Shown: piece after piece, positions 47,501 through 57,500 of the stretch
Layout: each line of letters opens with the position of its first letter
Position numbering within the stretch: position 1 is the first letter of the stretch
Source: Chrysophaeum taylorii
Lineage: Eukaryota; Sar; Pelagophyceae; Pelagomonadales; Pelagomonadaceae
Assembly: GCA_029834535.1 (NCBI GenBank)
Contig: JAQMWT010000309.1
Coordinates: 124,001-188,000 of the forward strand
Length of the DNA: 64,000 bases
Direction: 5' to 3'
Notes under the pieces: model-generated
Database searches by the model: none
Told to the model about the DNA's origin: nothing
What the model saw: the letters and a program-made list of their open reading frames with translations, nothing else
Made by a program: the position numbers and the translations under genes

Positions 47501-48272
47501 CGTCGCCGCCACACCCGGAGACGAGCGCTCCGTCGACAAGGCTGAACCTCGAACCCACTTCCTCGCCAACGATCTCGGCTCGGTCGGCGAGCTCGTAGCA
47601 CTCCGAACTCTCAAAGCACACTTCCCCGTCTATTGTGGGTTCCAAAACTTCCGTCCTCGAGGTCACGACACCCGTCACGGCATAGCACCGACCATCGCAG
47701 CTTCGCTCGCACGTCGTCTCGCAGCCGCGAGATACGGTTCCGTTTTCGAACAACCGGAAAGTTACCTCCCCCGACCCTTCGAACGCAGTTCCCAGCCGCC
47801 AATCCTCGGCCTCAAGCGTGTAGCACCGCGGCCCCAAACACAGCTCGTCCGCGTAATCGGGCGCGTTCGCCTCGACGAATAGGTGGTCGTCGGGATAAGT
47901 TTCTAGTTTGTACGTCGTCGAGGAAACGACGTACAAGCAGGCGTCTTCGCAACTCGAGCGACAGCTCAAGACTCCGTCGCACGACTCCGTCAAGGTGTCC
48001 TCCTCCAAGCTCATGATGCCGGGGCCATACGGCGCGGTCCCCACTACCGTGTCATCGAGCTCCCAACCGCTCGAGCCACTAATTTCAAAAGTGAAGCATT
48101 CGTCTGCGGGTGCGCACACCGGACCGACAGCTGCGTAGCTTCCACCGTCCACCAAACTCCCGTTCAACAACCGCACACCCCACTCACCCTCCCCCTCCAT
48201 CCGCAGCCTCAAATAACTGCACGCCGCCGCACTACACACCAGCGACACCAGCAGACGCACCGTGGCCACCAT
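41571..48272 (-). CDS. Large beta-helix/multi-TM receptor-like protein (TRP C-terminal-like)
   Basis: The product is 2233 residues in one uninterrupted frame. The ATG at 48272 gives a good signal peptide (MVATVRLLVSLVCSAAACSY). Residues ~25-320 hold three Cys-rich beta units (ECFTFEISGSSGW; CYTLEAEDWRLG; CYELADRAEIVG). Residues ~370-1300 are Pmp/right-handed beta-helix repeats of the GGGxxxxGTxxxxxxxIxxN type (GGGCFVEGTIRVEGGARISS). An Ephrin-receptor-like Cys motif (CIAGEEMVGDRCVACAAGTF) comes near 1480. Eight to nine TM helices follow from ~1600, for example FFGFMIIIFCVGMVLLLL and IYMLFAYPIGIPAAYLIALY. The cytosolic tail has a Gln run. Stramenopile genomes hold large families of this layout, often labelled TRP C-terminal domain proteins. 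A role in sensing or channel function is inference only. Confidence 0.85.
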   Translation of the reverse strand: MVATVRLLVSLVCSAAACSYLRLRMEGEGEWGVRLLNGSLVDGGSYAAVGPVCAPADECFTFEISGSSGWELDDTVVGTAPYGPGIMSLEEDTLTESCDGVLSCRSSCEDACLYVVSSTTYKLETYPDDHLFVEANAPDYADELCLGPRCYTLEAEDWRLGTAFEGSGEVTFRLFENGTVSRGCETTCERSCDGRCYAVTGVVTSRTEVLEPTIDGEVCFESSECYELADRAEIVGEEVGSRFSLVDGALVSGCGGDDALFVCGGAEDTTVSLGVLCSELDLTTSCLCSASLCPAGQSDDECAAVLSSSCSSSSSSSEAIVVQASVATSAELQQALDSACASSTLLEGRVLEVPRVLKARSNAFARFGDGSLVGGRNFSDRILLVEMEAIVELHNLSISNGTDDASSLVVGGGCIAVGADATLELSDVRLENCFAAIAGGAVSLWRGANLTLQRTYFKANYASSSGGCVYGFDSNTIRSSDSTFESCASDVGGGIFASRGVVTSRSDVFFACTAADAGGAMYGVLADVASLGTVFRNCSGGGIVAPAGVAALDDATFSGCVAPTKNSSSSAIEASYVSLVNSTVEACWGGGAVITAALVALLEQSVFRECEGDVAVAETCIVRSSVFASNAGGGAIRARDDADVSNSTFLDSEEGIVANTIHLASSNLTGFAGTVVNAFSNATVSASTIADSSTTALSAAGVLFLERTQILNCHGLAEGAVVATAASLTDETVVASGSSGARGGCVTASILNIDATSTIAECSAASDGGGAYVTQKLVLAGAIVGCASLARGGGFFVEGVAEMIGETSSNAAVDGGGCYVLGTATTAAIIHNNSASSRGGGCFVEGTIRVEGGARISSNFADNDGGGLYVAGTLLAGWWCRWRTFVMDSMDNNNDAWAVVIGPSSSSSTVVVDARGASTMIYPTGSPHHFCLTTTNDGGGATTTTYQLQGVSPTAEGWGGGVVTMDDGATTLTVDAGKHQASLFFEVEDDANSASYEVVENRARQTGGGVAADGTALLAGGIFRGNVASTRNGGAISVASLATLDASDTLFLANQAAESGGGAYAGLLSTARFRGVVGVGNTAGTSGGFGACDSCSLEISDDATIVGNTAAAGGGGLDCEDATASLDEVVIANNTASYGGGLRLRGGAVVITLSGVEFVNNEATSHGGAMFIEDDVSEVAFVEGCENVTIHADWRSTTEECGVATASSTCDSYYPEKSCAQLEELEGFDCSGCACPAERYFDVVSEEGTVAFSEVPAASAVAAWVVCLAPGNYATLKHDVLGDDWFAGSLFVDGVENESFVVNPRVSRISGNSATLSGSSLYANFIPEGWENSEEVASAPRELVVNKNFTRVASGVPQEDDPIRAQLFDAYGQPAITDEVARISNADAGTAEPFDAETGVATFGSLVVAGPPGTEVTVTVTFEDLAPANVVVEIRDCIAGEEMVGDRCVACAAGTFNVEAGAACKACEDNADCYGGTSLVPKKGYWRSSRESTNIRRCPFQAYCRPVDLWQEQQQQPRKNVVDAQCSHHHRGPLCALCESEFEMDPVIGKCYRCGVGAATRRYATFAAFGFFGFMIIIFCVGMVLLLLDRWIFCVGPPSFLLRARWDLVQAVLKVLLVFWQITAGLGVGFPSVRAPPIIEKYQQYLAVLSLDLTGILRRACLGGSFDALDILVGTTIAPMCGAAALVAFAYAALAARVVPPLDAPKVQSNLLLVLFVFSYVVLTSTSRVVARSLSCDDDFDHASEAKSSEYYRDEFMLADYSVRCGSRYRTYRIYAIYMLFAYPIGIPAAYLIALYRVKAAIAPRDVLALAKSSRKKAKEGELAHKEKASHSLDSSQKRFHKRRADQWKTVNLLATMYIAEHELDDEVLDVSGAVPDNAPSSSFRPVVHQQQQQQQGQGLGLGRPPLPRQASTSFRKYVNFRELLKASGIHEARLCALGEALVVESRNVDQSASHASFLFQEYDPARWYFEVLESLRRIVLTCAFPIGGESIAQYVVGAALALAFAAFYSHLQPYYSKTMDAFGNLIHIFLVLNFLCLLVAFSDQRLPDDASTGFEGKYIGGFLIMVNCVLAPCAGIVALIVETQTEALFQKPYPPKPQQLQYLRTEDVGGDEDHQSEQQQQNDCRQQTMLLRADSSFLNVSELVHPDESVVDDDPFVGNNVTVRNLLSRPSLNGRRAFCESYIEDAGRYRILIDGAAYALKPTNISLHQSPQLDVLEEGLDDHDSFAATTTS

Positions 48273-50195
48273 TATTTTAGAATTTCTTGCGACTCCGTAT
48301 TGAACTCTATAACCTATATTCACTCTTACTTGATCTATCTATCATCACTGACGCCGCCTTCAATACTTACGACTTGAAAGAAAGAAAGAAAGAAAGAAAG
48401 AAAGAAAAACCCCCCTCACCCTACAAGACCCGCTCGTCAGCACACGCCCGAGTGAGAAAACAAGCCAGAAGAGAGGCAGAAGAAGTAGGAAGAAAGGAGC
48501 AGAGGATTGACGCGAGGAGCTCGAAAAAAGGTGTTAAGAGAAACGAAGAAGATGAAGAGAGACGCGAAAAGACGACGACGACGACGACGACGGTAAAAGA
48601 GACGGTCGCAGCATGATGCTCCCAAATGCTCAAGCCGCCAAAATGTGGTCGCACCTCATCAGCATCAACGTCAACACAAGCAAAAACAAGGATGGCGGCT
48701 GTCAATAAGCGGCAAACGTACGACGAAGTTATAATAAGCATATGCAGCGCGAGATGAAGAACGTCGCGGTCGTAAGTCGAGAGTACGGGAAGTTTGAGGA
48801 TGTCCAGGGAGATGGGAAGTCAACCAGTACCAAAGTCGTGCTCGATCAGGGACAGTAAATCCCCAGACAGCAGCAGCAGCAGCAGCAGCAGCAGGACGCT
48901 GTCGGATAGCTTTACGAGGAACTTAACCCGGCACTCGTCACGAATGACTTGCGCATCGGGCCGAGAAAAGATGATTTCCGGAAGAGCGAAGTGAGAGGAT
49001 CGATATCCGTAGGCTCAATTGCACGAAGGCGCGCAATGCCAAGTTGCATCAGCAAAGCCACCATCAAACAGATCTTGGTGACAAATCAACGTCGGCAAGA
49101 AATGCGTCCGTGCGTGCAATAAGAGTCATCCGCACCCGCGGACGCAAGGCCATCAGCAAGATTTTAGCGAGACTCGACAAAAGGTGGAACTAGGGAGAAG
49201 ATTTGCGGGGTGTTCACGCACTCACTCGAGGTCAAACGAACCAAAAAAACGCGCCGCTGGGCGCGGAGTGAAGCGCGCAATCTCATCCAAAAATTATATC
49301 GCCGGACGTGACTGGCACGCGCTGCGAGAGGCTAGAATGTGCGAGCACAGCGCTTTTATTGTCAAGGACAGCTCAAATTCACGGGTAAAAACCGAGGGAG
49401 CACATCGCGATGGGACCAACAAAGTGCAGGTCCGTGACCTCAGCACGATAGGCAGGACCGACGGAGTTTGAGACCAAGTGTACGTGAGGCGTACACGGAT
49501 CCGTCGCTGGCCAGGTAGAGATGATCGGTGGGCGGTCTCGCACCACACGCGCAGAACGAGGTGGTACGTAGGAAAACCGGCCGGCGAGAGTCGCAGGGGA
49601 GATGCCAGAATCCGGGGAAGAGCCGAGGACGTGGGGATGCAGTTTGCGGCGGGTATGGAAACAAGTAATTGCGCGTTGCAGCAGGACTTCATCGTAGCAA
49701 AGAAAAAGGTTCCCGATGAAACTCGCCAGCCGGGCGAGTTTCATCGGGAAAGGCGATACGCGTCCACTTGTCATAGTCTTCCTGCTGGGCGGGGAACACG
49801 GGTGTCGAGGCCCGCGAACGCAGCTATGCGGAGTCTTCGTCGTCGACATCCATCGCGTCCGCCTCCCCCTCTTTCTCCTCGTCGTCGTATTCGTCGTCCT
49901 TGGACACGGAGCGCCGTTCGGAGCCGTTCAAAAAGGTGGAGCGGTTCGCGCGGAGCCACACGCCGAAACCGTCACCACAAAAAAACGAAGATCCAACCCA
50001 GCCCGAGCGGGGTTGGACTTTTTGTCGGATACCACCTCGATGGTTCCGGGCATTCAGTAGCAACCGGGATAGCCCGACAACGAACTCGAACCTCGACGCG
50101 CGACGTCGGTACCTTCGAGCTGCCACTCGTTGTCCGCTTCCTCGGGCGGCGAGAGGCACTCCTCCTCAACCTTGGGGCCTCGAGTTCTTCAACGC
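48273..50195. other. Degenerate region without supported genes
   Basis: A GAAA tetranucleotide run lies at 48378-48406, a (CGA)n run near 48575 and a (CAG)n run near 48872-48893. Scattered protein-like pieces (MQREMKNVAVVSREYGKFED near 48745) have no continuation. A perfect hairpin lies at 49710-49750. I see no complete gene. Confidence 0.5.
49710..49750. repeat. Perfect inverted repeat (18-bp arms, 5-nt loop)
   Basis: TTCCCGATGAAACTCGCC is followed by AGCCG and then GGCGAGTTTCATCGGGAA. The arms are exactly complementary. It could form a stable RNA hairpin or cruciform. Function unknown. Confidence 0.95.
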
Positions 50196-52073
50196 TCAAG
50201 TGCCGCCTCGCGTCGAGTTTCTCGTTTCTCGTTTCTCGTTTCTCGTTTCTCGTTTCTCGTTTCTCGTTTCTCGACGCGCTGGTCCCAAGCACTGGCAGCT
50301 GACGTCGGCGCGCGTCGCCGCCGCCTCGGCGACAAACTCGAGTTGGGTCTGTTCGTAGACGTACTTGAGGTGAGCGAGGACGTTGGAATTAGAAGAACCC
50401 GCCAGGCCGATCGCCCGAGGTGTAGGACGACTTGGGTTTGAGGTCGCCCATATGCCCGCGTCGTATCTCTCCATCTCCGCCTCGCGGACGTTCGAGACCG
50501 CGCAGCGCCGCTCGCTCGGGAGTTGCTGCTTGAGTGCCGCGTCGAGTCGCCTCTTGACCGTCGAGAGCTGGGTCCTTCTGAGGAGGGTGACAGGTTCGAC
50601 TTTCATGGCCTCCAGGGCCTTGGCATTGTCGTTCGCCTGGCACTCGAGGGCCTTCTCGACGGACGCGGCGGCGTCGATGGTGCTCCGTCGCCGCCGCCTC
50701 TCGGCGCGCGGCAGCCTGCAAATTGTGGTTCTGCCGACCACGACGAGCCGTCTCCATCAAGACTCCTTGTTGAACGTCGTCGTCGCTGAGCGTGGCGTCC
50801 TGCATCACGCGTTCTAGCCTTCGTCGTCGTTCGACCAGCGACCTCAACCGCTGGCGCTTGGCCGCAAAACCGCTGCTGCGGTTGGAGATGTGGTATCAAT
50901 GGCACGAGACGACCTCGGCGCAGCTTTCGACGAAGACGGAGGCGTTGCGAACTATCGAAGGGGATCTGGAGCTCCTTTGTCTGGTTGACCGCCGCGAGCT
51001 CGCCGTCGCCAACGCGTAGACTCCCCCCCCCAGAACGTGCGGCGCGCGCCGCGGCCCCATGCCTGGAGAGCACGGTCTTTGTCTCTGGATCATTGGTTGG
51101 AGCGCGGGCCCGAACGGCCATCGCGTCGCGGATCGTGGGTTGGCCGTCGACGAACGGCTTCGCCGCCCCGGCCCGCATCTATTATCTCGGAGAAAGAACT
51201 TGGCGTACGTACGTGGTGATCTCGGTGTCGGAGGCCTCGTACTCGGCGGTCGCGACGAGTTGTGGATTGTAAATCCTGGCAGACTCTGGAGTAGGCGCTC
51301 GCGCTCTCGCTCAAAAACCGTCGCAGCATCGCGTTCCTGGCGTACTTGACGAACGAGCTGGAACGCTCGATAATTCAGGTCGCCGAACCGATCCGCGATC
51401 GCCTTGGCCTCGCCCCGGTCGGAGATCTCGTGCACGTCGAGGGTCCAGTTGTTCTCGGTCTCGCCGCCGCGTTTGACGCAAACCTTGGTGGTTGCGATCT
51501 CTTTGAGCGGCGACGCGTCAGTCCCCGCGTCGACGACGTCACCGTAGCCCAGCGCACAAAGAGGCAACCTGCGAGGCGAGCAGTTTCATACGCAGCGCCC
51601 CGAGCATCGATTCCCGCGGCGTGCCTTTGCAAGATCTATTGCCGGACGGTGGTTTACGCAGTACCCCCCACGCTTCGGCGTTTAACGCTTCTCGAGGGCC
51701 GTGACCCGCTCCCGCAGCCGCTCGATCTCCGCCTCTTCCTCGGCCTGGACGCGGTCCTTGGCAGCCTCGAGTTGTCGCAGGGCCCGAGGGTCCGATTTCT
51801 TCTTCGGTTCCCCTCGTCGGCCGCCGCCGTGCCTGCCTTGCCGCCTTCTTTGACTGGGCCTTGGTCGTGTCGTGAGCTCGTGGTTGGATTGCGAACATCG
51901 TCGGTGCTGAGCCTCGAGACGCCCTTTAACCAACTCCGTCTCGGCATCGAGACCCTCGGCGCGGGCCTGGTTCCGCTTGCGCTTGGCGGTGGCAGCGCGC
52001 CCTTCTCGCGCCACCTCGAGACTGTTGATGATCTTGTTCTGCTAAGAGCGTCGGTAGGCCCCGACGCCCGCAA
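50196..52073 (-). pseudogene. Decayed coiled-coil-rich minus-strand gene, unrecognised
   Basis: Protein-like blocks in changing frames: a coiled coil (RALRQLEAAKDRVQAEEEAE then IERLRERVTALEKR, near 51790-51685); CALGYGDVVDAGTDASPLKE and ADRFGDLNYRAFQLVRQVRQ (51560-51330); and a helical block (VKRRLDAALKQQLPSERRCA then REAEMERYDAG, near 50580-50450) ending LKYVYEQTQLEFVAEAAATR near 50360-50300. Stops or frame changes separate the blocks. The family is unknown. It may be a cellular gene or part of an old large element. Confidence 0.35.
50219..50274. repeat. TTTCTCG heptanucleotide minisatellite, 8 units
   Basis: Eight perfect tandem copies of TTTCTCG. Confidence 0.97.
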
Positions 52074-52429
52074 AAAAAACCCATCGACGGCAAAAAAAGA
52101 AAGTTTGGACTTTCAAACCACCTCGAGGTTCCGTCCGCAGGGCTGAAACCCTGAAAGAAAAAAAAAAGCGGAAGGTCATTCATTCATTCTAACGACTCTA
52201 AAACGGCTACGTAACGGTTCTACAAAGTTATCCGAAAATAAATGTCAACACAGAAAATTTGCTTTCAATGTCGACCCTTTTTTTCGATAACTTGAACCAA
52301 ATGCTTCAACAAAAGCAGCGGTTAGGGGGGTCGTACGGCGGGCGTCGTGATACGTGTTTGAGATGTTCTTCGCGTCTAAGTTGTCGTTCAGCAGCAGCAG
52401 CAGCAGCAGCAGCACCTGGCGGACCCGAA

Positions 52430-53494
52430 GATAGATCAAGGAGGAGACCTTCTTCGTCCGCAACTGGGTGGCCTTCGACCCCGTTCAACGCGAGGAAGGA
52501 CAGGACGAAGATGTTGTGGGGGGACTTGTGTGCGCGGAGTTCGCCAAGGCCACCAACATTGGCGTTGCCAAGCCGACGTACGAGAAAAAGATGAAGCGGT
52601 TGATCAAGGAGAGGATTAAGGCTGTCGCCGTGTAGGCGGAGGCGAAGGACACGGGCAACAATGAATGACAAGAAGGACGCGAGCGAGTACGAGCTTGTGC
52701 CGGTCGAACAGCTACGGCAGGCTGAGGAGAATAAAGACCGCTCGGCCGCAGAGCGGAAAGAGAGGGCCGCCGAGCAGGAGGAGATCGAGTCTATCGGCAA
52801 CGCTACGTTGAACACCTCCATGCAACGAATGTAGGGCGCAAAGAAGAAGGTTTGGGACGTTGGTGGCGACGAGGAGGAGAACGACGACGACGAAGATTAC
52901 GAATTCGATCGGGATCGCGGGTCGGGTGGGCAGCCGAAGAAGAAGAGAGCGAAGGTTTCCCCCCGGTCGCGCGCGGCTCCCGTGGTCGACTTGACGAACC
53001 AGGGTGGGGACGATGACGACGATTTCGACAAGGCCAAGTACCTGGAAAAGAAGGCAGAGGCCGAAGAAAATAAGTTGGAGATGGAGCGGATGGAAGTGGA
53101 TAAGGCGCGGAGGATCGAGAAAGATGCTGCGAACGAAGCGGCCAGAATCGCAGTGCAGGTAAAGCAGATGGACCTCGTGATGGCAATGTTTAACCAGAAG
53201 GAAGGAAGACCCAGTTTTAGTCCCCCCCCCCTCTCCACTAAGACCGCAAACAAGACCTCCCTTCACCTCCCTTCTCATCACCTCGGAGCTTTCCCTCCAC
53301 AACCCTTTTCCAACAAAAAACGCTGCCGACGATACTTAGAGACGGCCCTAAGAGATTTATACGAGGCAATCCGAGAGATCTGGGGCGCGGCAGCAGCCGA
53401 CGTAGCTGGCAGTTTCATGGGCGCCGTAGAAGCAGACATGGCAATTTCATGGAGGAAGGTGGCGACGTGGAAGAAGAACTTGCCGCAGGGCTGA
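52430..53494 (+). pseudogene. Decayed plus-strand gene with acidic and Lys-rich coiled region
   Basis: An N-terminal block (FFVRNWVAFDPVQREEGQDE ... FAKATNIGVAKPTYEKKMKR) ends at a stop near 52633. After a frame change, the frame from the ATG at 52661 reads MNDKKDASEYELVPVEQLRQ, meets one stop at 52831-52833, and runs on in frame. That part has an acidic DEEENDDDEDYEFD patch and a basic PKKKRAK, then a long charged helix (KYLEKKAEAEENKLEMERME). The layout recalls Myb/SANT-like or transposon-linked DNA-binding proteins with a C-terminal coiled coil, but I cannot name the family. Confidence 0.4.
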
Positions 53495-53504
53495 AGGCCC
53501 ATCT

Positions 53505-53830
53505 AGATGATGATGTTCTTCTTGAAGTCGTCGACAAAGGCGAAGTAGCGGAGCACATCACCGAAAGAAAGCCCATTCCACCGCGGGTCGCCGAACATGA
53601 TGTACTGGACCCCGTCCAAAACAGCTCTAAGTCGAAACTCCGTTTAGAACAGGCTTTTACTTGCGTCGCTTCCCATCGCAAGCGAACTTGGGCGCACGTT
53701 TCAAGGCCGCGATTCGAAAGCCCGTCTAGTCCGCACGCAGCTCCCTCAACTTGCTCATGTGCCGGTAAATGAAGAAATCCATGTCGTTCTCCTCTCCTCC
53801 TCACTCGCTTCAATCGACAAGAAGGTAAGT
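53505..53830 (-). pseudogene. Gene fragment of unknown family
   Basis: The 3' end of a minus-strand coding region reads clearly: RAVLDGVQYIMFGDPRWNGL then SFGDVLRYFAFVDDFKKN and a stop near 53505. It is preceded in another frame by MSKLRELRAD and GFRIAALKRAPKFA near 53760-53690. The protein-like character is strong and the family unknown. Confidence 0.35.
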
Positions 53831-54591
53831 CGCCTCCACCTGCGCCGCCGTTCAGCCCCCGTCGTGCGCCGTCTCACAGGGAGGGACCCTCGGCAGCGGC
53901 CTTGCCACATTGTAGGACGCCGTACGGCGCGCGTCGCCCTGTGAAGGGTGCGGCGGATTGTGCGCGCCATAATTTGTTCAAGTACTTGCGTAAACCTGGT
54001 GGTGTCACGCATGCTTTTCGAGGCGTTTTTTTTGGATAAGCAACGGACTAACATCGGCTCTATTTTATTTTTTTCGGCTCTCTATCCTGTTGCGGAACCT
54101 CCTCGCTTTTGTTTTTTCTTTGTTTGAATTTGTGGTCGAAATAATGAAGGCGGCTAGGGTACTTTAACCTATTCCCCCGCCGCGTGGTGGCAACATTCAC
54201 ACAAGGGCTGTGTGTAATTAATTAATTTTTTGGGACACGCATCATCAGTCAGAAAAAGATAGTAGATAGAGGAGTGAGGTTTGGGACAAAGGAGGGGAGC
54301 AGAGGGGCGCGCCGGGTTCCGCCGTCGTCGTCGTCGAGGCCCGTCGCCGACGCGGTGCTGCCAAGAGATGGCGCAAGATGTGATGTGTGCCATCATAGAC
54401 AAACCCATTTTTTTCGTATGTATGAAAAAGACGACGAATTGTGGATGGATGGATTTGCCCCAGTGTGAGACAGAACCCCTGATTCTTCGCCAATTCGAGG
54501 AAAAGGGATTCTCAACGGACACTTGTAAATATTCTGTTGTGGCATCGCCACTACAAGGGGACGTGTAGGCAAAATTTTAAGGCGACGAGGC
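53831..54591. other. Intergenic region, promoter of the large secreted-protein gene
   Basis: No gene recognised. It contains CTAGGGTACTTTAACCTA near 54154, which resembles the recurrent box but lies over 400 bp from the next ATG. The sequence is AT-richer around 54050-54240. Confidence 0.5.
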
Positions 54592-57500
54592 ATGCGGTGG
54601 TGGCTCTTGGTCGTCGCCGTGAGGGCCCAGGTGCCCACGACCACGCCGTCGTTTAGTGTGGCGCCTACGGACGGGCCGACGGGGAGTCCGAGCGTGATGC
54701 CTACGGGTGTCCCTAGTTCCTCGCCTACGGCGGCGCCGACGGGCGCGCCGAGCGCGATGCCTACGGGTGTCCCTAGTTCCTCGCCGACCGCAACCCCGAG
54801 CGAGGTGCCGACCGCAACCCCGAGCGAGATGCCGACCGCAACCCCGACCTCGACGCCCACGAAGACGCCGACCGCAACCCCGAGCGAGATGCCGACCGCA
54901 CCCCCGACCTCGACGCCCACGAAGACGCCGACCGCGGCGCCGAGCGAGGTGCCGACCGCACCCCCGACCTCGACGCCCACGAAGACGCCGAGCGAGGTGC
55001 CGACCGCACCCCCGACCGCACCCCCGACCTCGACGCCCACGAAGACGCCGACGGGCAGCCCCACGACGCCGCCCTCGGGAGCGCCTACGAGTTCCCCGAC
55101 CGCGGCACCCTCGGCCGCGCCGTCGGCGTCTTCGGTCCCGACGTACTGCCCGACGCCGCAACCCTCGACCTCGGCGCCGTCTATTTCGTTCAGGCCGACG
55201 TCGTACGCGCCAACTTACGTGCCTTCGCCCGTGCCGTCGTCGAAACCAACTTTCAGACCGACGACGTCCAAGCCGTCGTACGCGCCGACGCGGCGGCCGA
55301 CGAGCTTGCCGACGAGTTATCCGACCCTCGAACCGACGTACGAGCCGACGCCCGTGCCGTCTTCCGTACCGACGCAGACGTATTCGCCCTCGTACGTGCC
55401 TACGTCCTGTCCCACGTCAACGCCAAAACCCTCGACCACGCCCGTTCCGGAACCGACGCTGAAACCTACCCTCGGCCCTACGGAGTTTACGGGCATCACG
55501 TTCCAGCCGCAGCCGCCAAATATTTGCTTGGTTGGGGAGCTGTGTCGGATTGGGTTTACGGTCCTTCCGATCCCCGACAACAACGACGACAATATGCCCA
55601 TCGTTGACGCGTTTATCGAGAACGATTCTGAATCGAACGATATCGTTTTGTTGAATAGTTACACGGTTGCTGGTCGTCACGTCATTATCGATTATCTCGT
55701 GGGACCGACGGTGCCGACAAATTCGGGGTACCAGCTTCGGGTCATCGATTATCTATCCGGAAGTTCTGCGACGTCTTCTGATTTTACGATCGCTACGTAC
55801 GAGCCGACTCTGGCCCCCCAGGCGGCGACGACGACGGTTACGTCTGGTGTTCAGGCGCCCGCGCCCACGTCGGACACGCTCTACTATGCGGTAACGAAAG
55901 CCGTTGGATCCGGGTTGGTTTTTGGCACCGGCGATACGCTAGAACTGGGGGAAAACATCACCTTAACCGTCCAATACACGGGGACTTCGCAATCGGAAGA
56001 CGGGGATCTCGTGGTCCAACTGTGCCAAGCGCCCGTGACGTATTTCGAGTCGTGTCCCCCCGAACGCTTAGCCGATACGATTTACGACGTCGACGTCCCG
56101 GCGGAAGCGGGGACTTCGAATTCTATAAATTACGTCGTCCCGACAACCGTTTCTCCCGGAACTTATTACTTCGTGTTTGTGGATCTCGTTAACGGCGATA
56201 GTACTGACGGGAGAAGAAGACGACTTCTTCAAGCTTCGCAGTTGATTTATGTTTCCGGTACTTTTTTGATCGTCACGTACCAGCCGACTATGGCTCCGGT
56301 GGTACCGTCCTACGCGCCCACCGAATCGTCTTATTCGCCTTCGTACCGGCCGTCCGAAGTGCCGTCTTACGTCCCGACGATCGGGTGCACTTTCGAGTTT
56401 GTCGAAGTAGATTCGGATTCGTACTTTCAAATTGGTGTCGCGAACGCCCTGACGTTCCGGATTTGCGACTTGAGAGAGTTCGGGTTGGTGGATATTTTGG
56501 TGATTTCGGCGTCTGACGACTCTGTTTCGGACGTCGCGGTGGATTATCTCGAAGTAACCTCGGAATATACGACAGTTTACTACACGCCGTCTTCTTCTCT
56601 CGTGGAGGAAGGGGCGTACTACTTCCGCGGGGTGGAGTACGTGCTGGGCTACGACGTCGATTCCGAGACGTTCGAGATGGGGTTTGGGGACTATTCGCCT
56701 TCGAGTCTCCCGACGGTTCACGTTTCCTACAACCCTTCTCCAAATCCGACCGCGAACACTCTGTTTGTCGATGTCACCAAGCCGAGCGGCGAAGAACTTC
56801 TGTTCGACTCTGGTGATTCCGTGACGAGAGGAGACGAGTTGACCGTGCAACTCCAGTACTCTTCGTCTTCGAGCGAAGATGGGACGGCGACGATTCGATT
56901 CTGCCGAGGCGGCGACACCTTCGAGACTTGCGAAATTCTCGGGGACGAAGCCGTCTATTTCGTGGATGTTTCGAACGCGGCAGCATCATCCAGTAGTATT
57001 ATTACCACCACCGCTTCCGTTCTCCTCGGAGGAGACACGAGGATAATCGTGACGTCGACAGTATCTCCGTTCGTAACCATCACCGGAACTTTTGAGGTTG
57101 TGGAGCTGGAGCCTTCGTACGAACCGACGACTCTTCCGACGTCGCCCGTCTCTTTGATTCTAAACCCTCCATCCGTGTGGTTCCAGGGCACCACAAACAC
57201 CTTAACACTTCTGGTGACATCTTCGGAAAGAACCGTGGATGTTCTTTTGTACCAAAATTCTGTCTCCGACGAGAATCTCGTGGACGTCGTCGTGTCTTAC
57301 GCCACGTTTAGCGGCGAAAAGGATTTTTCCTACGCCGTCACCGCTGATCCGCCGCCGGGGTCTTACGTCCTGAGGCTCGTGGACTATACTTTGGGAACAA
57401 CAGACTACGATCTCGAGATCGTCGACACCACCAATACGCCGAGTTTGTCGCCGTCGTTCCCGACGTACTCGCCCACCTTAACGAGGACCACCTTCATCAC

